Assembly (NCBI GenBank): GCA_036524115.1
Contig: DATDCY010000117.1
Location: 1-24,724 of the forward strand
Reading direction: 5' to 3'
Length of the DNA: 24,724 bases
Origin: a bacterium
Lineage (GTDB): Bacteria > JAUVQV01 > DATDCY01
In this document: piece after piece, positions 5,812 through 13,324 of the stretch
Numbering within the stretch: position 1 is the first letter of the stretch
Layout: each line of letters starts with the position of its first letter
Made by a program: the position numbers and the translations under genes
Notes under the pieces: model-generated
The model's database searches: none
Seen by the model: only the letters and a program-made list of their open reading frames with translations
What the model was told of the DNA's origin: nothing

Positions 5812-8222
5812 CCGGCCGCGCCGTCCTCTCCCGCAAGCTCGCCGCGTACCGCCGCGCCGAGGTCCGCGAGCCCGAAGGGCTTCTTCAGGAAGCGGCCGGC
5901 GCCCAGCAGCCGCGCCTCGGCGTAGTCGGCGCTCTGGGCGTAGCCGCTGCAGATCAGCGCCTTCTGGCCGGGGCGGATCTTGACGATCTCGCGATACGTC
6001 TCGCAGCCGTTCATCCCCGGCGGCATGAGCATGTCGAGCAGCACGAGGTCCGCGGTCCGCTCCCGCAGCCAGGCGATCGCCTCTTCGCCCGAGGAGACCG
6101 TTTCCACGGTGTAGCCGAGGGCGATCAGCATCCGCCGCGCGAGGTCCCGCAGGCCCCGCTCGTCGTCGACCACGAGGATCCTGCCGGTCCCGCGCGCCAG
6201 CGCCGACGCCGACGGCGCCGACGCCGCGCGCGCGGCGACGGCGCGCACGACCGCGGGCAGGAGCACCGTGAACGAGGCGCCGCTCGCCCCGCTGTCGACG
6301 GTGACCGACCCGCCGTGCTCCTGGACGGTGTTCGAGACGACGGTGAGCCCCAGCCCGGTGCCGCTGCGGCCGAGGACCTTCTTCGTGTAGAACGGCTCGA
6401 AGACCCGCGCCAGCTCGCCTGCGGGGATTCCCGGGCCGGTGTCGTCGACCCGCAGGGACACGTAGGCCCCGGGCGGCACGCCGGCTGCCGACGACGTCTC
6501 GGCCGTCACCGCCCTGTTCGCGAGCGCCATCCTCACCTCGCCCCTGCCCGGGATCGCCTCGAAAGCGTTCATCACCAGGTTCATCACCACCTTCTGGATG
6601 TGGACGAGCGAACAGCGGACCAGCCTGAGGCCCGGGGCGGGCGGGCAGGCCAGCCGCACTCCCGGGTGACGCGCCGCCAGCGCCTGGTGCTCCGGCGACT
6701 GCAGGTAGCGCGACACCAGCTGGGCGAGGTCGCACTCCTCGACGGCGTACGCCGCGCCGCGGGCGAGCGTCAGCAGGTCGGCGACGACGGCCGCAGCCCG
6801 CGTGCCGGACTCCCGGATCGCCTCGACGATCTCCCGCAGAGGGCTGTCCGCGGGCAGGTCCATCAGCAGCAGCTCGGGGTAGCCGACAAGCCCGGAGAGG
6901 ATGTTGTTCAGGTCGTGGGCGACCCCCGCCGCCATGGTGCCCATGGCGGCGAGCTTCTCGCTGCGGACCAGCTTCGCCTGCGCCGCATCGAGCTGGCTCA
7001 CCGTCTCCACGAGCTGCCGGTTCTTCCCCTCGAGCGCGGCGAGCAGCCCGGAGACCTCGGCGTGCGCCACCTCGGCCGCCCGGCGCTCGATCTCGGCGGC
7101 CTCGCGCCGGCGCCGTTCCGAGATGTCGGTGACGCTGCACTCGACGCTGCCCCCGCCACCGTCGGTGCCCGGGATCATGCGCCCCGAGAGCGACGCCCAG
7201 AGGACGGTCCCGTCGACGCGCAACAAGCGGGCCTCGAAGTCGCGCACCTCGCCCCTCTCGCGAAGCGTCGCATGGAACTCCTCGTGCCGCGCGAGGTCCG
7301 CCCAGCGTGCTTCCGGCGGCGCGCTGAAGAAGCGCGCCAGCACCTCGGGCGTCGACCCGCAGCCGAGCATGCGCGCCAGCGCCGGGTTCGCGGCCAGCAG
7401 CCTGCCGTCGCCCGCGAGCTGGAAGATCCCCTCCACGGCGTTGTCGAAGAGGTCGCGATACTCCTTCTCCGCGCGGTGCAGCGCCACCAGGTGCGCCTCG
7501 ATCCGCTCGATCATGGCGTCGACGCTCTGCATCAGCCGCCCGAGCTGGTCGGGCGTCACCGGGCCGCCGACGCGGGCGGCGTAGCTGCCGGCACGCACGT
7601 CGTCGAGGACCGCCACGGTCCGGTCGATCCGGGGCACGAAGAGGCGCTGCACCCAGAATCCGGTGATCACCAGCGTGAGCGCCACCGCGAACGCGGAACC
7701 CGCCACGTAGAGCAGGAGCGCCCGGTCCGCGCGCGCGGCGACGCCGGCCGCGTCGATCCTCAGGTAGAGCTGGCCGATGTCGTCACCCCCGGACCGAAGG
7801 GGCGCGAGCAGCGCCAGATGGTGCGCCCCGCCGGCGTCGACGGCCCAGGTCCGTCCCCCGCCGGGCGTCTCGGACCCGGCGGTGGCGGGAACGAACTCCG
7901 CGGCCGGGCGTCCGATCTTCGCCGGGTCCGAGGCGAAGAAGACGTCGCCCGTCCTTCGCGCGACGAACGCGTCGACGACCGGCTCGTGGACGATCCCCTC
8001 GAGGGCGCGCAGGTCCGCGGCGACGTCGAAGTTCAGCGCCATCTGGGACATCAGGGCGGCGGGGACGGCCATCTTCTCGGCGACCTGGCGGTCGAGCTCG
8101 CGCCGGTAGCCGTGCAGGAAGAACGTGCCGAGAACGGCGAGCAGCAGGACCTCGCTGGCGCAGACGAACAGGATGATCTTCGCGGTGAGATTCGCGCGGA
8201 TTCTCGCGGCAAGCGGTCCCAT
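5808..8222 (-). CDS. Membrane hybrid histidine kinase: sensor-HAMP-PAS-HisKA-HATPase-REC
   Basis: An 804-residue hybrid sensor kinase. The first membrane helix is at about 15-37 and the second at about 168-190, enclosing a periplasmic sensor of about 130 residues, probably a single CACHE-like domain. It continues with a HAMP-like linker (191-245) and PAS (about 250-370, ending SVTDISERRRRE). A coiled coil leads to the H box GVAHDLNN (His436), N box MNLVMNAFEAI (about 547-557), G1 VDDTGPGIP, F box VFEPFYTKK and G2 GTGLGL. A C-terminal receiver follows with DDE near 686, phospho-acceptor Asp730 in LVLLDMLMPPGMNG, and KKPFG near 780. The frame opens at TTG 8258, but the ATG at 8222 is a more natural start. 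It should phosphorylate its own receiver or a separate regulator; no DNA-binding regulator is nearby. Confidence 0.92.
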   Translation of the reverse strand: MGPLAARIRANLTAKIILFVCASEVLLLAVLGTFFLHGYRRELDRQVAEKMAVPAALMSQMALNFDVAADLRALEGIVHEPVVDAFVARRTGDVFFASDPAKIGRPAAEFVPATAGSETPGGGRTWAVDAGGAHHLALLAPLRSGGDDIGQLYLRIDAAGVAARADRALLLYVAGSAFAVALTLVITGFWVQRLFVPRIDRTVAVLDDVRAGSYAARVGGPVTPDQLGRLMQSVDAMIERIEAHLVALHRAEKEYRDLFDNAVEGIFQLAGDGRLLAANPALARMLGCGSTPEVLARFFSAPPEARWADLARHEEFHATLRERGEVRDFEARLLRVDGTVLWASLSGRMIPGTDGGGGSVECSVTDISERRRREAAEIERRAAEVAHAEVSGLLAALEGKNRQLVETVSQLDAAQAKLVRSEKLAAMGTMAAGVAHDLNNILSGLVGYPELLLMDLPADSPLREIVEAIRESGTRAAAVVADLLTLARGAAYAVEECDLAQLVSRYLQSPEHQALAARHPGVRLACPPAPGLRLVRCSLVHIQKVVMNLVMNAFEAIPGRGEVRMALANRAVTAETSSAAGVPPGAYVSLRVDDTGPGIPAGELARVFEPFYTKKVLGRSGTGLGLTVVSNTVQEHGGSVTVDSGASGASFTVLLPAVVRAVAARAASAPSASALARGTGRILVVDDERGLRDLARRMLIALGYTVETVSSGEEAIAWLRERTADLVLLDMLMPPGMNGCETYREIVKIRPGQKALICSGYAQSADYAEARLLGAGRFLKKPFGLADLGAAVRGELAGEDGAAG

Positions 8223-8274
8223 CGAGCCGATCCAGTCCCCTTCTTTAAGCAGCCCCAAGCGAACGGAAGGCCCC

Positions 8275-8292
8275 CCCGCGCGGTCGCGCGGG
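8275..8292 (-). terminator. Perfect GC hairpin between the DUF2007 gene and the hybrid kinase gene
   Basis: CCCGCGCG-GT-CGCGCGGG is an 8-bp perfect stem in the 155-bp gap 8223-8377. It may end the DUF2007/HPP transcript before the kinase gene. No T-run follows on the minus strand, so confidence is limited. Confidence 0.4.
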
Positions 8293-8377
8293 CGGGCGGC
8301 GGCCGCAGGATGCCAAGGAATCCCGTCTAATTCAACCGGAATGCCGCGGGCACGACGCCGGATGCGCGGCGCGCGCG

Positions 8378-8623
8378 TCAGGACGGGGGCGGCTCGTCCT
8401 CGTCGAGCGTGGCCGGTTCTTCCGCGAGGAGCGCCCGGGCCCGGGCCTCGTCCCCGGCGGGGACCTGCAGCCGCACGCCCTTGACCAGCCCGTAGCCGAA
8501 CAGGCCGCCCATCCCCTCGTCGGCGAGGACGGCCTCGATCCCCGCCGCCTCGAGCCGGCTGCGCGCCACCTGCGCGTCGACCCGGTCAAGGAAGCGCTCG
8601 ATCGTCACCAGTTCGTCGTCCAT
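8378..8623 (-). CDS. DUF2007 family small protein (putative signal-transducing protein)
   Basis: An 81-residue protein starting MDDELVTIERFLDRVDAQVARSRLEAAGIEA and continuing GLFGYGLVKGVRLQVPAGDEARARALLAE, with an acidic tail (EDEPPPS). This is the usual DUF2007 pattern of a ferredoxin-like beta-alpha-beta fold: a sequence about moving or editing one position (VDAQVARSRLEAAGIEAVLADE) followed by a strand and helix with a D-E-A-R-A-LL motif. Family members bear similarity to PII-like folds, but no function is established. GGAGG lies 5 bases before the ATG at 8623. It follows the HPP gene after 71 bp on the same strand and may be the last gene of that operon. Confidence 0.8.
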   Translation of the reverse strand: MDDELVTIERFLDRVDAQVARSRLEAAGIEAVLADEGMGGLFGYGLVKGVRLQVPAGDEARARALLAEEPATLDEDEPPPS

Positions 8624-8694
8624 GGTCGCCTCCGCGCCGCGGCCCGCAGCGTGCGCCGCCGCCCCGAGTATACGCCCGCGTGCGGCCGGCACGC

Positions 8695-9465
8695 TTACCA
8701 CCAGTACTCGGGGTAGCGACGTCGCGGGGCCAGGTTGTTCACGGCGAGCGCGACCGCCAGCAGCACGAGCGCCCCGGCGCCGGCGGGAACCAGCGCGTAG
8801 AGAAAACCGAGGTCGTGAATTCCCCGCCCCCCGATGACGGCGATGAGCGCGGTCGCGCCGCCCGGCGGGTGCAGGGTGCGCGTGGCGAGCATCCCGGCGA
8901 TGGCCAGCGAGACCCCGAGCGCCGCGGCCACCCAGAGGTGGTCGCCGAAGAGCCGCCAGCAGGCGACGCCGACGAGGGCGCTGACGACGTGCCCGCCCAC
9001 GAGGTTTCGCGGCTGGGCAAGCGGACTGCGGATCGCCGCGTAGACCAGGACCGCCGAGGCGCCGAAGGAGCCGATGAGCAGCGTCGACGCCCGCGGCTCG
9101 AAGAACGCCGCGGAGAGCAGGCCGCAGAGGGCGATGCCGAGCGCGGCGCCGAGCCACGACCAGGCGATCTCCCGCGGCCCCTCGCCGGGCGGCGCGTGGC
9201 CGCCCCCGCGCATCTTCGCGAAGAAGCCGGGGCTCGGCGCGGCCGCGGGCGGCGCGGCGGGGACGGGGGCGAGCACGGGGACGGCGGGCGTCACCGCAGC
9301 CTCCAGCCGCGCCACGGCGTTGGCCTTGGCGCGCCGGCAGATCTCCTGAAGGTCCTCCGGCGTGACGTCGACGAACGACTCCATGCTGCGCATCGCCAGC
9401 TCGAGGTCCTCGTCGGTGAAGGCCACGCACGCCGTGTCGGCGGGGACGACGGCGACGGCGCTCAT
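8695..9465 (-). CDS. HPP-family integral membrane protein with N-terminal cytoplasmic extension
   Basis: A 256-residue protein. The C-terminal 155 residues form four to five membrane helices with the family signature TLHPPGGATAL (HPP at 199-201, followed by GG) and conserved stretches GSFGASAVLVY and PLAQPRNLVGGHVVSAL. HPP proteins of plants and cyanobacteria have been linked to nitrite transport. The first 95 residues are unusual: an acidic helical segment (TDEDLELAMRSMESFVDV, TPEDLQEICRRAKANAVARLE, residues 17-55), then a Pro/Ala-rich linker (58-80). The ATG at 9465 overlaps the TGA of the DUF1858 gene as ATGA, showing translational coupling, and has GGGGGAG seven bases before it. The operon has an FNR-type site at 9776, which fits a nitrogen-oxide role. 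Confidence 0.88.
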   Translation of the reverse strand: MSAVAVVPADTACVAFTDEDLELAMRSMESFVDVTPEDLQEICRRAKANAVARLEAAVTPAVPVLAPVPAAPPAAAPSPGFFAKMRGGGHAPPGEGPREIAWSWLGAALGIALCGLLSAAFFEPRASTLLIGSFGASAVLVYAAIRSPLAQPRNLVGGHVVSALVGVACWRLFGDHLWVAAALGVSLAIAGMLATRTLHPPGGATALIAVIGGRGIHDLGFLYALVPAGAGALVLLAVALAVNNLAPRRRYPEYWW

Positions 9466-9698
9466 CTGCCCGCTCCCCCGCCCCCGGCGTTCAACTCCCG
9501 CAACAACGCCTCGAGGTCGAGACCGTGGTTGCGGGCCGCCATCCCCACGGTCACGGGCAGGCCCTTGACCAGCTCGCGGTGGGCCGGGTCCGCCAGGGGG
9601 GTGAGCCCTGCGCGCACCAGGATCCCGACGGCCTCGGGCCGGCGGGCCAGCAGGTCCGCGACGCGGGTCTCGGCCGTGACGGTGTCGTGCGTCTCCAT
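9462..9698 (-). CDS. Small DUF1858 domain protein
   Basis: A 78-residue protein: METHDTVTAETRVADLLARRP, then EAVGILVRAGLTPLADPAHRELVKGLPVTVGMAARNHGLDLEALLRELN. This is the DUF1858 fold (about 60 residues), found alone or fused to DUF438 and hemerythrin domains. The same fold opens the DUF438-hemerythrin protein at 16171-17589. It has no cysteine, unlike the Cys-containing relatives associated with hybrid-cluster proteins. An ideal ribosome-binding site AAGGAGG lies 7 bases before the ATG at 9698, which selects this start over the upstream ATG. It overlaps the HPP gene by 4 bp (ATGA) and is preceded by a class II FNR-type promoter. Confidence 0.85.
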   Translation of the reverse strand: METHDTVTAETRVADLLARRPEAVGILVRAGLTPLADPAHRELVKGLPVTVGMAARNHGLDLEALLRELNAGGGGAGR

Positions 9699-9747
9699 GA
9701 TCGATCCTCCTTCGTTCCTGCCGGCGAACCGCCACCGGCCCGCACTC

Positions 9748-9789
9748 ATTCTCGGCCACGCGGCCGCACCCCGCCTTGACGCAGGTCAA
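9748..9789 (-). promoter_or_regulatory. FNR/CRP-family site and class II promoter of the DUF1858-HPP operon
   Basis: TTGAC-GCAG-GTCAA (9776-9789) is a perfect palindrome. On the minus strand it is followed after exactly 22 nt by GAGAAT (9748-9753), a -10-like hexamer, which places the site at -41.5. The predicted transcription start is near 9741 and the DUF1858 start codon is at 9698. Two other sites with the same half-sites and the same 22-nt spacing occur at 12331 and 17647. Confidence 0.7.
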
Positions 9790-9802
9790 CGCTCCGCGGG
9801 GA

Positions 9803-10615
9803 TCAGAGGTCCCGCCGCAGGAAGATCACGAGCGCAAGGACGGTCCCCGCCGCGCCCCCGGCGGCGAGCGCGGCAAGGTGCGTCCAGTCGAGCGGCCGGC
9901 CCAGCAGCAGGTCCACGGCGCGGTAGTAGTGGAAGGGGGAGAGCCGCGCGATCGTCCGCGCCGGCTCCCAGGCGCGCGCGAGGTAGTCGACGAGGAAGAG
10001 CGCCAGCGCCGCGATCCCGGCGATCGACCCGGCGGCGGCGCGGCGGCGCGATGCGGCGCCGACGGCGAGCGCCAGGCCGCCGACGCACGCAAGCAGGGCC
10101 CAGAGGTTCGCGGCCAGGGACGCCACGAGGCGGGTCTCGGGCAGCGGCGCGCCGGCCGGAGCCAGCCAGCGCAGCCCCGCCGCCGTGCCGGCCCCCATCG
10201 CGAGCAGGACCAGCGCCGGCAGCAGCACGACCAGCGCCGCAGACCGCGCGATGAGCGCCACGCGCGGCACGGGACGCACGAGCGCGAGGTCGAGGAACCG
10301 CGTCTCGATCTCCCCGGCCGGCTCGGTGGCGACGGCGATCACCAGCGCGCAGAGAGCGGCGACCACCGCCGGGTGGAAGTAGCCGAAGCTCGCGACGCCG
10401 GCGAAGGACAGGAACGCGGGCAGGGCCTCGCCCGCGAGCTGCCGGAAGAACGGCGGCAGGAACGGCGGAAGACCCGTGAACCCCGCGCTCAGGTAGAGCG
10501 TCCGGGCGAGGCCGACGAAGAGCACCTGGAAGAGCGCGAGCACGAGCGCCAGCCCGGCGAGGAGCCAGCGCAGCCGCCCGAGGGAGTGCCGCAGCAGCGT
10601 CAGCGCGCCGTGCAC
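9803..10615 (-). CDS. ABC-2 type transporter permease
   Basis: A 270-residue hydrophobic protein with about six membrane helices, for example RWLLAGLALVLALFQVLFVG (about 15-35), AVVAALCALVIAVA, AALVVLLPALVLLAMGAG, LWALLACVGGLALAVGA and AALALFLVDYLA, and a last helix LAALAAGGAAGTVLALVIFLRRDL. The short cytoplasmic stretch ETRFLDLALVRPVPR between helices is typical of ABC-2 permeases. The start is a GTG at 10615 with GGGAGGGG before it. It overlaps the end of the ATPase gene by 16 bp, so the two form one translationally coupled export unit. The substrate is unknown. Its neighbours invite comparison with NosFY-type systems, but I see no sequence feature specific enough to say so. Confidence 0.85.
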   Translation of the reverse strand: MHGALTLLRHSLGRLRWLLAGLALVLALFQVLFVGLARTLYLSAGFTGLPPFLPPFFRQLAGEALPAFLSFAGVASFGYFHPAVVAALCALVIAVATEPAGEIETRFLDLALVRPVPRVALIARSAALVVLLPALVLLAMGAGTAAGLRWLAPAGAPLPETRLVASLAANLWALLACVGGLALAVGAASRRRAAAGSIAGIAALALFLVDYLARAWEPARTIARLSPFHYYRAVDLLLGRPLDWTHLAALAAGGAAGTVLALVIFLRRDL

Positions 10616-11535
10616 GACCCCTCCCCGCCGCCGCTCTCGCGGTAATAGCCGAGGACGACATCCTCGAGCGCCGGCTCCTCGACGCGCAGGTCCGCGACGG
10701 GCAGGCCCTCGAGCCGTCCGAGAAGGGGGCCGAGGGGCCCGCGGACGCACAGCGACCAGGCGCGCGCGCCGCGCGCGGTCAGCTCGACGCCCGGCGGCAG
10801 GGGCACGGCCGGCGCGCCGACGTCGGCGGCGAACGAGACTTCCGCGCGGCGCGGCGCCAGTCGCCGCACCTCCGCCACCGGTGCCGCGAGCACGAGACGC
10901 CCCTCGCGCAGCAGGCCGACGCGGTCGCAGGCGCGCTCGACCTCGCGCAGCACGTGCGACGACATGAAGACGGTGCGGCCGCGGCCGCGCTCCTCCGCGA
11001 CCAGGTCGTGGAAGGCCGCCTGCATCAGCGGGTCAAGGCCCTCGGTCGGCTCGTCGAGGATCAGCAGCGGCGGGTCCGCCTGGAACGCCTGGACGAGCCC
11101 CAGCTTGCGCTTCATCCCGGCGCTGTACTCGCGCAGCCGGCGCCCGAGGTCGGCGGCCCCCAGCGCGAAGCGCTCGAGCAACGCCTGCTGGCGGCGCGGC
11201 TCGACGCGGGCCGCGCCGAGCCGATCGAGAAGGTCGAGCACCTGCCGCCCCGTGAGGTCGCCGTAGTACTGCACCTCGCCGGGGAGGTAGCCGACTGCGG
11301 CGCGCACCGCCAGGCTCTCCGCCCGGCAGTCGTGCCCGAAGACCGCCGCCGTGCCTGACGTCGCGCGCAGCAGGTCGAGGAGGATGCGGATCGTGGTGGT
11401 CTTGCCCGCGCCGTTCGGCCCGAGGAAACCGAAGACCTCGCCCTCGCGCACCTCGAGCGTCAGGTCCTGTATCGCGGCGGCGCGGCCGTAGCGCTTGGTC
11501 AGGCCGCGGAGCGCGATCGCCGGCCGGTCGCCCAT
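10600..11535 (-). CDS. ABC-2 type transporter ATP-binding protein
   Basis: A 311-residue ABC ATPase. Walker A is GPNGAGKTT (39-47), the signature is a degenerate YSAGMKRK (137-144, as in many ABC-2 exporters in place of LSGGQ), Walker B is LLILDEP (157-163), and the H-loop is in SSH (His194). The nucleotide-binding domain ends near 225, followed by an accessory C-terminal domain of about 85 residues (AEVSFAADVGAPAVPLPPG onwards) that is common in CcmA/NatA-like exporters. GGAG lies six bases before the ATG at 11535. Its stop overlaps the start of the permease gene. It lies 57 bp downstream of the DUF6448-like gene with a perfect hairpin between. Confidence 0.92.
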   Translation of the reverse strand: MGDRPAIALRGLTKRYGRAAAIQDLTLEVREGEVFGFLGPNGAGKTTTIRILLDLLRATSGTAAVFGHDCRAESLAVRAAVGYLPGEVQYYGDLTGRQVLDLLDRLGAARVEPRRQQALLERFALGAADLGRRLREYSAGMKRKLGLVQAFQADPPLLILDEPTEGLDPLMQAAFHDLVAEERGRGRTVFMSSHVLREVERACDRVGLLREGRLVLAAPVAEVRRLAPRRAEVSFAADVGAPAVPLPPGVELTARGARAWSLCVRGPLGPLLGRLEGLPVADLRVEEPALEDVVLGYYRESGGGEGSCTAR

Positions 11536-11556
11536 GCTGCTCTCCGTGCCGATGAG

Positions 11557-11582
11557 GGGGGGCGCCGGCGGCGGCGCCCCCC
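11557..11582 (-). terminator. Perfect 10-bp hairpin between DUF6448-like and ABC ATPase genes
   Basis: GGGGGGCGCC-N6-GGCGCCCCCC forms a strong stem 10 bp after the stop codon of the DUF6448-like gene. It lacks a T-run, so it may attenuate or stabilise the mRNA 3' end instead of ending transcription fully. Confidence 0.55.
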
Positions 11583-11592
11583 GAACGAAAGC

Positions 11593-12234
11593 CTAGTGCC
11601 CGTGGTGCGCCGGCGCAGCCGCTTCGGTTGCCTCGGCCGCCTCGCCGCCGGCGTGGTGCGACGGCGGGTGCTCCGCGGCCTGGTAGATCCGCTCGCCGTA
11701 GTGGATGAAGTCGACGTAGGCGGCGACGTACGCCCGCCCGTACTCGACGCCGTGCTCGGCGTGCTTCTTCTTCTCGGCAGTCTGCTCGAAGCGGTGGCGG
11801 ATGCCGTGCTCGACCGCGTCGCCCACCAGCTTCACGAGCGGCCCGACGTCGCCCGTGGTCAGCGCCTTGTCAGCCAGCGCGATCGTCTCCTCCTCGGTGC
11901 CGCCCGACTTGAGGCCGGTGTACGGCGCCCCTTCGCTCGCCCGGTGGACGCGCACCAGTGTCTCGAAGAACCAGGTGTCGGCGAGTTCCTGCGCCTCCTT
12001 CCCGCCCTTGCGCACCGCCAGCGTCTTCTGGAAGGCCTCGCGGATCTCCGCCTCACCCGCGGCCGGGACCCACTTGAGCACGGGCGTGATCTCCGCCTTG
12101 GCGAGCGCCGCCTTGGCGTCGACGACCACCGGCCCCTCCAGCGTGTCGCAGTGACCCCACGCCAACGGCGGTATGGCCAGCGCCAGCGTAAGGAGCAGGC
12201 CCGCTGCTGCGATCGACAGTCTCGTGGTTTCCAT
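11593..12234 (-). CDS. Exported DUF6448-like protein with His-rich tail
   Basis: A 213-residue protein with a signal peptide (1-27, LLLTLALAIPPLAWG) and a mature N-terminus HCDTLEGPVVVDAKAAL, which is the hallmark of DUF6448-type periplasmic proteins. The middle is helical, with WFFETLVRVHRASEGAPYTGLK and AVEHGIRHRFEQTAEKKKHAEHGVEYGRAYVAAYVDFIHYGERIY. The C-terminus is rich in His (PPSHHAGG and PAHHGH), and several His are spread through the helical part, suggesting metal binding. The family's function is unknown. AGGAGG lies before the ATG at 12234, and an FNR-type class II promoter lies upstream, so it is predicted to be induced by the same regulator as the HPP and hemerythrin genes. Confidence 0.75.
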   Translation of the reverse strand: METTRLSIAAAGLLLTLALAIPPLAWGHCDTLEGPVVVDAKAALAKAEITPVLKWVPAAGEAEIREAFQKTLAVRKGGKEAQELADTWFFETLVRVHRASEGAPYTGLKSGGTEEETIALADKALTTGDVGPLVKLVGDAVEHGIRHRFEQTAEKKKHAEHGVEYGRAYVAAYVDFIHYGERIYQAAEHPPSHHAGGEAAEATEAAAPAHHGH

Positions 12235-12302
12235 GTCCGTTCCTCCTCTGCCACCCACCGGCGGCCCTCGTTGCACGACGGCAAACCCGCGACCTGAACA
12301 AT

Positions 12303-12344
12303 AAGGTAGGCGAGACGGGCGATTCCGCCATTGACCTGCGTCAA
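12303..12344 (-). promoter_or_regulatory. FNR/CRP-family site and class II promoter of the DUF6448-like gene; also faces the cytochrome fusion gene
   Basis: The palindrome TTGAC-CTGC-GTCAA (12331-12344) is followed on the minus strand after exactly 22 nt by TACCTT (12303-12308), a TAnnnT -10 box, so the site is centred at -41.5. On the plus strand a TAGATT hexamer (12377-12382) would place the same site near -51.5 of the cytochrome fusion gene. That is not a classical position, so control of the plus gene is less certain. Confidence 0.7.
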
Positions 12345-12400
12345 GGGCGGGGATTTCCTCCCGCGCCGCTCCCTGCTAGATTTGTCCAAGGGAGGAGATG

Positions 12401-13324
12401 ATGCGTCCTGGACACCCCTTCAGCTGGCTGGCGGCCGCCGTGCTGCTGCTGGCCCTTGCCGCGCCGGCCGCGGCGACGCCGGAGTTCGCCGAGAAGACCG
12501 GCCAGGGCTGCCTGACCTGCCACCGCGACCCGGAGGGTGGCGGGGCCCTGACGGAGACGGGCCTGCGGTTTGCGGCGGCGGGATACCGATGGCCTCCGAC
12601 GGGCGGCTACCGGGTGCTCGGCGGCCTGCGCCGCGGCGTGCGGCTGTTCGTCGGCCTCGCGCACATCGTCGCCGCGTTCCTCTGGTTCGGCACGATCCTC
12701 TACGTCCACCTCATGCTGCGACCGGCGTACGCGTCCAAGGGACTGCCGCGCGGCGAAGTCATCCTGGGACTCGTGTCGATGGGGGTCGTCGGGGTCACGG
12801 GCGTGCTCCTGACGGCGTCGCGGATCGCCGGGCTGGCGGTGCTCGTCGACAGCCCCTGGGGCCGGGTTCTCGCCGCCAAGATCGCGGTGTACCTCGTCAT
12901 GGTCGGGTCGGCGGCCACCGCGGTCTTCTTCATCGGGCCGCGGCTCAAGCGCATGCAGGGCAAGGCGATCGCGCCGGCCGACGGGATCCACGACCCGGCG
13001 ACACTCGCGGCCTTCGACGGCGGCGAGGGGCGCCCGGCCCGCGTCGCCGTCGCGGGCGTCGTCTACGACGTCTCGGCGCTGCCGCGCTGGCGCGGCGGCG
13101 CCCACATGAAGCACGCCGCGGGGCGCGACCTGACCGCCGACATCGGGCGGGCGCCGCACGACGCGTCGCTGCTGGAGCGGGCGCAGCGCGTCGGCACGTT
13201 CGACGCCTCGCGCGCACCGAGGAAGACACCGGCGCAGAAGGCCTTCTACGTCGTCGCCTACCTGAACCTCACCCTCGTCTTCCTTGTCCTCTTCCTCCTC
13301 GCCTGGTGGCGCTGGGGCCTTTAG
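12401..13324 (+). CDS. Membrane fusion protein: cytochrome c motif, CopD-like membrane domain, cytochrome b5-like domain
   Basis: A 307-residue protein with four parts. A signal/anchor (1-26, ending APAAATPE) is followed by a mono-haem c motif CLTCH (37-41) in a short periplasmic stretch. Next comes a CopD/DUF-like membrane domain with helices at about 82-104, 121-140 and 156-178, containing His88 and His103. A cytochrome b5-like domain spans about 199-260 (TLAAFDGGEGRPARVAVAGVVYDVS, GGAHMKHAAGRDLTADI, APHDASLLE) with candidate haem ligands His235, His238 and His253, and a last helix is at 281-302. It likely passes electrons between b- and c-type haems at the membrane. GGAGG precedes two ATGs (12398 and 12401); spacing favours 12401. 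It is divergent from the DUF6448-like gene across an FNR-type site. Confidence 0.8.
   Translation: MRPGHPFSWLAAAVLLLALAAPAAATPEFAEKTGQGCLTCHRDPEGGGALTETGLRFAAAGYRWPPTGGYRVLGGLRRGVRLFVGLAHIVAAFLWFGTILYVHLMLRPAYASKGLPRGEVILGLVSMGVVGVTGVLLTASRIAGLAVLVDSPWGRVLAAKIAVYLVMVGSAATAVFFIGPRLKRMQGKAIAPADGIHDPATLAAFDGGEGRPARVAVAGVVYDVSALPRWRGGAHMKHAAGRDLTADIGRAPHDASLLERAQRVGTFDASRAPRKTPAQKAFYVVAYLNLTLVFLVLFLLAWWRWGL

Noticed and set aside
4270-8330. Very long open frames opposite the kinase and solute-binding genes (over 900 codons)
   Set aside because: They are Arg/Gly/Pro/Ala-rich shadows of high-G+C genes; the real frames show clear domain motifs.
9803-11535. ABC pair as NosF/NosY for nitrous oxide reductase maturation
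   Set aside because: Only generic ABC-2 features are visible and there is no nosZ, nosD or nosL nearby.
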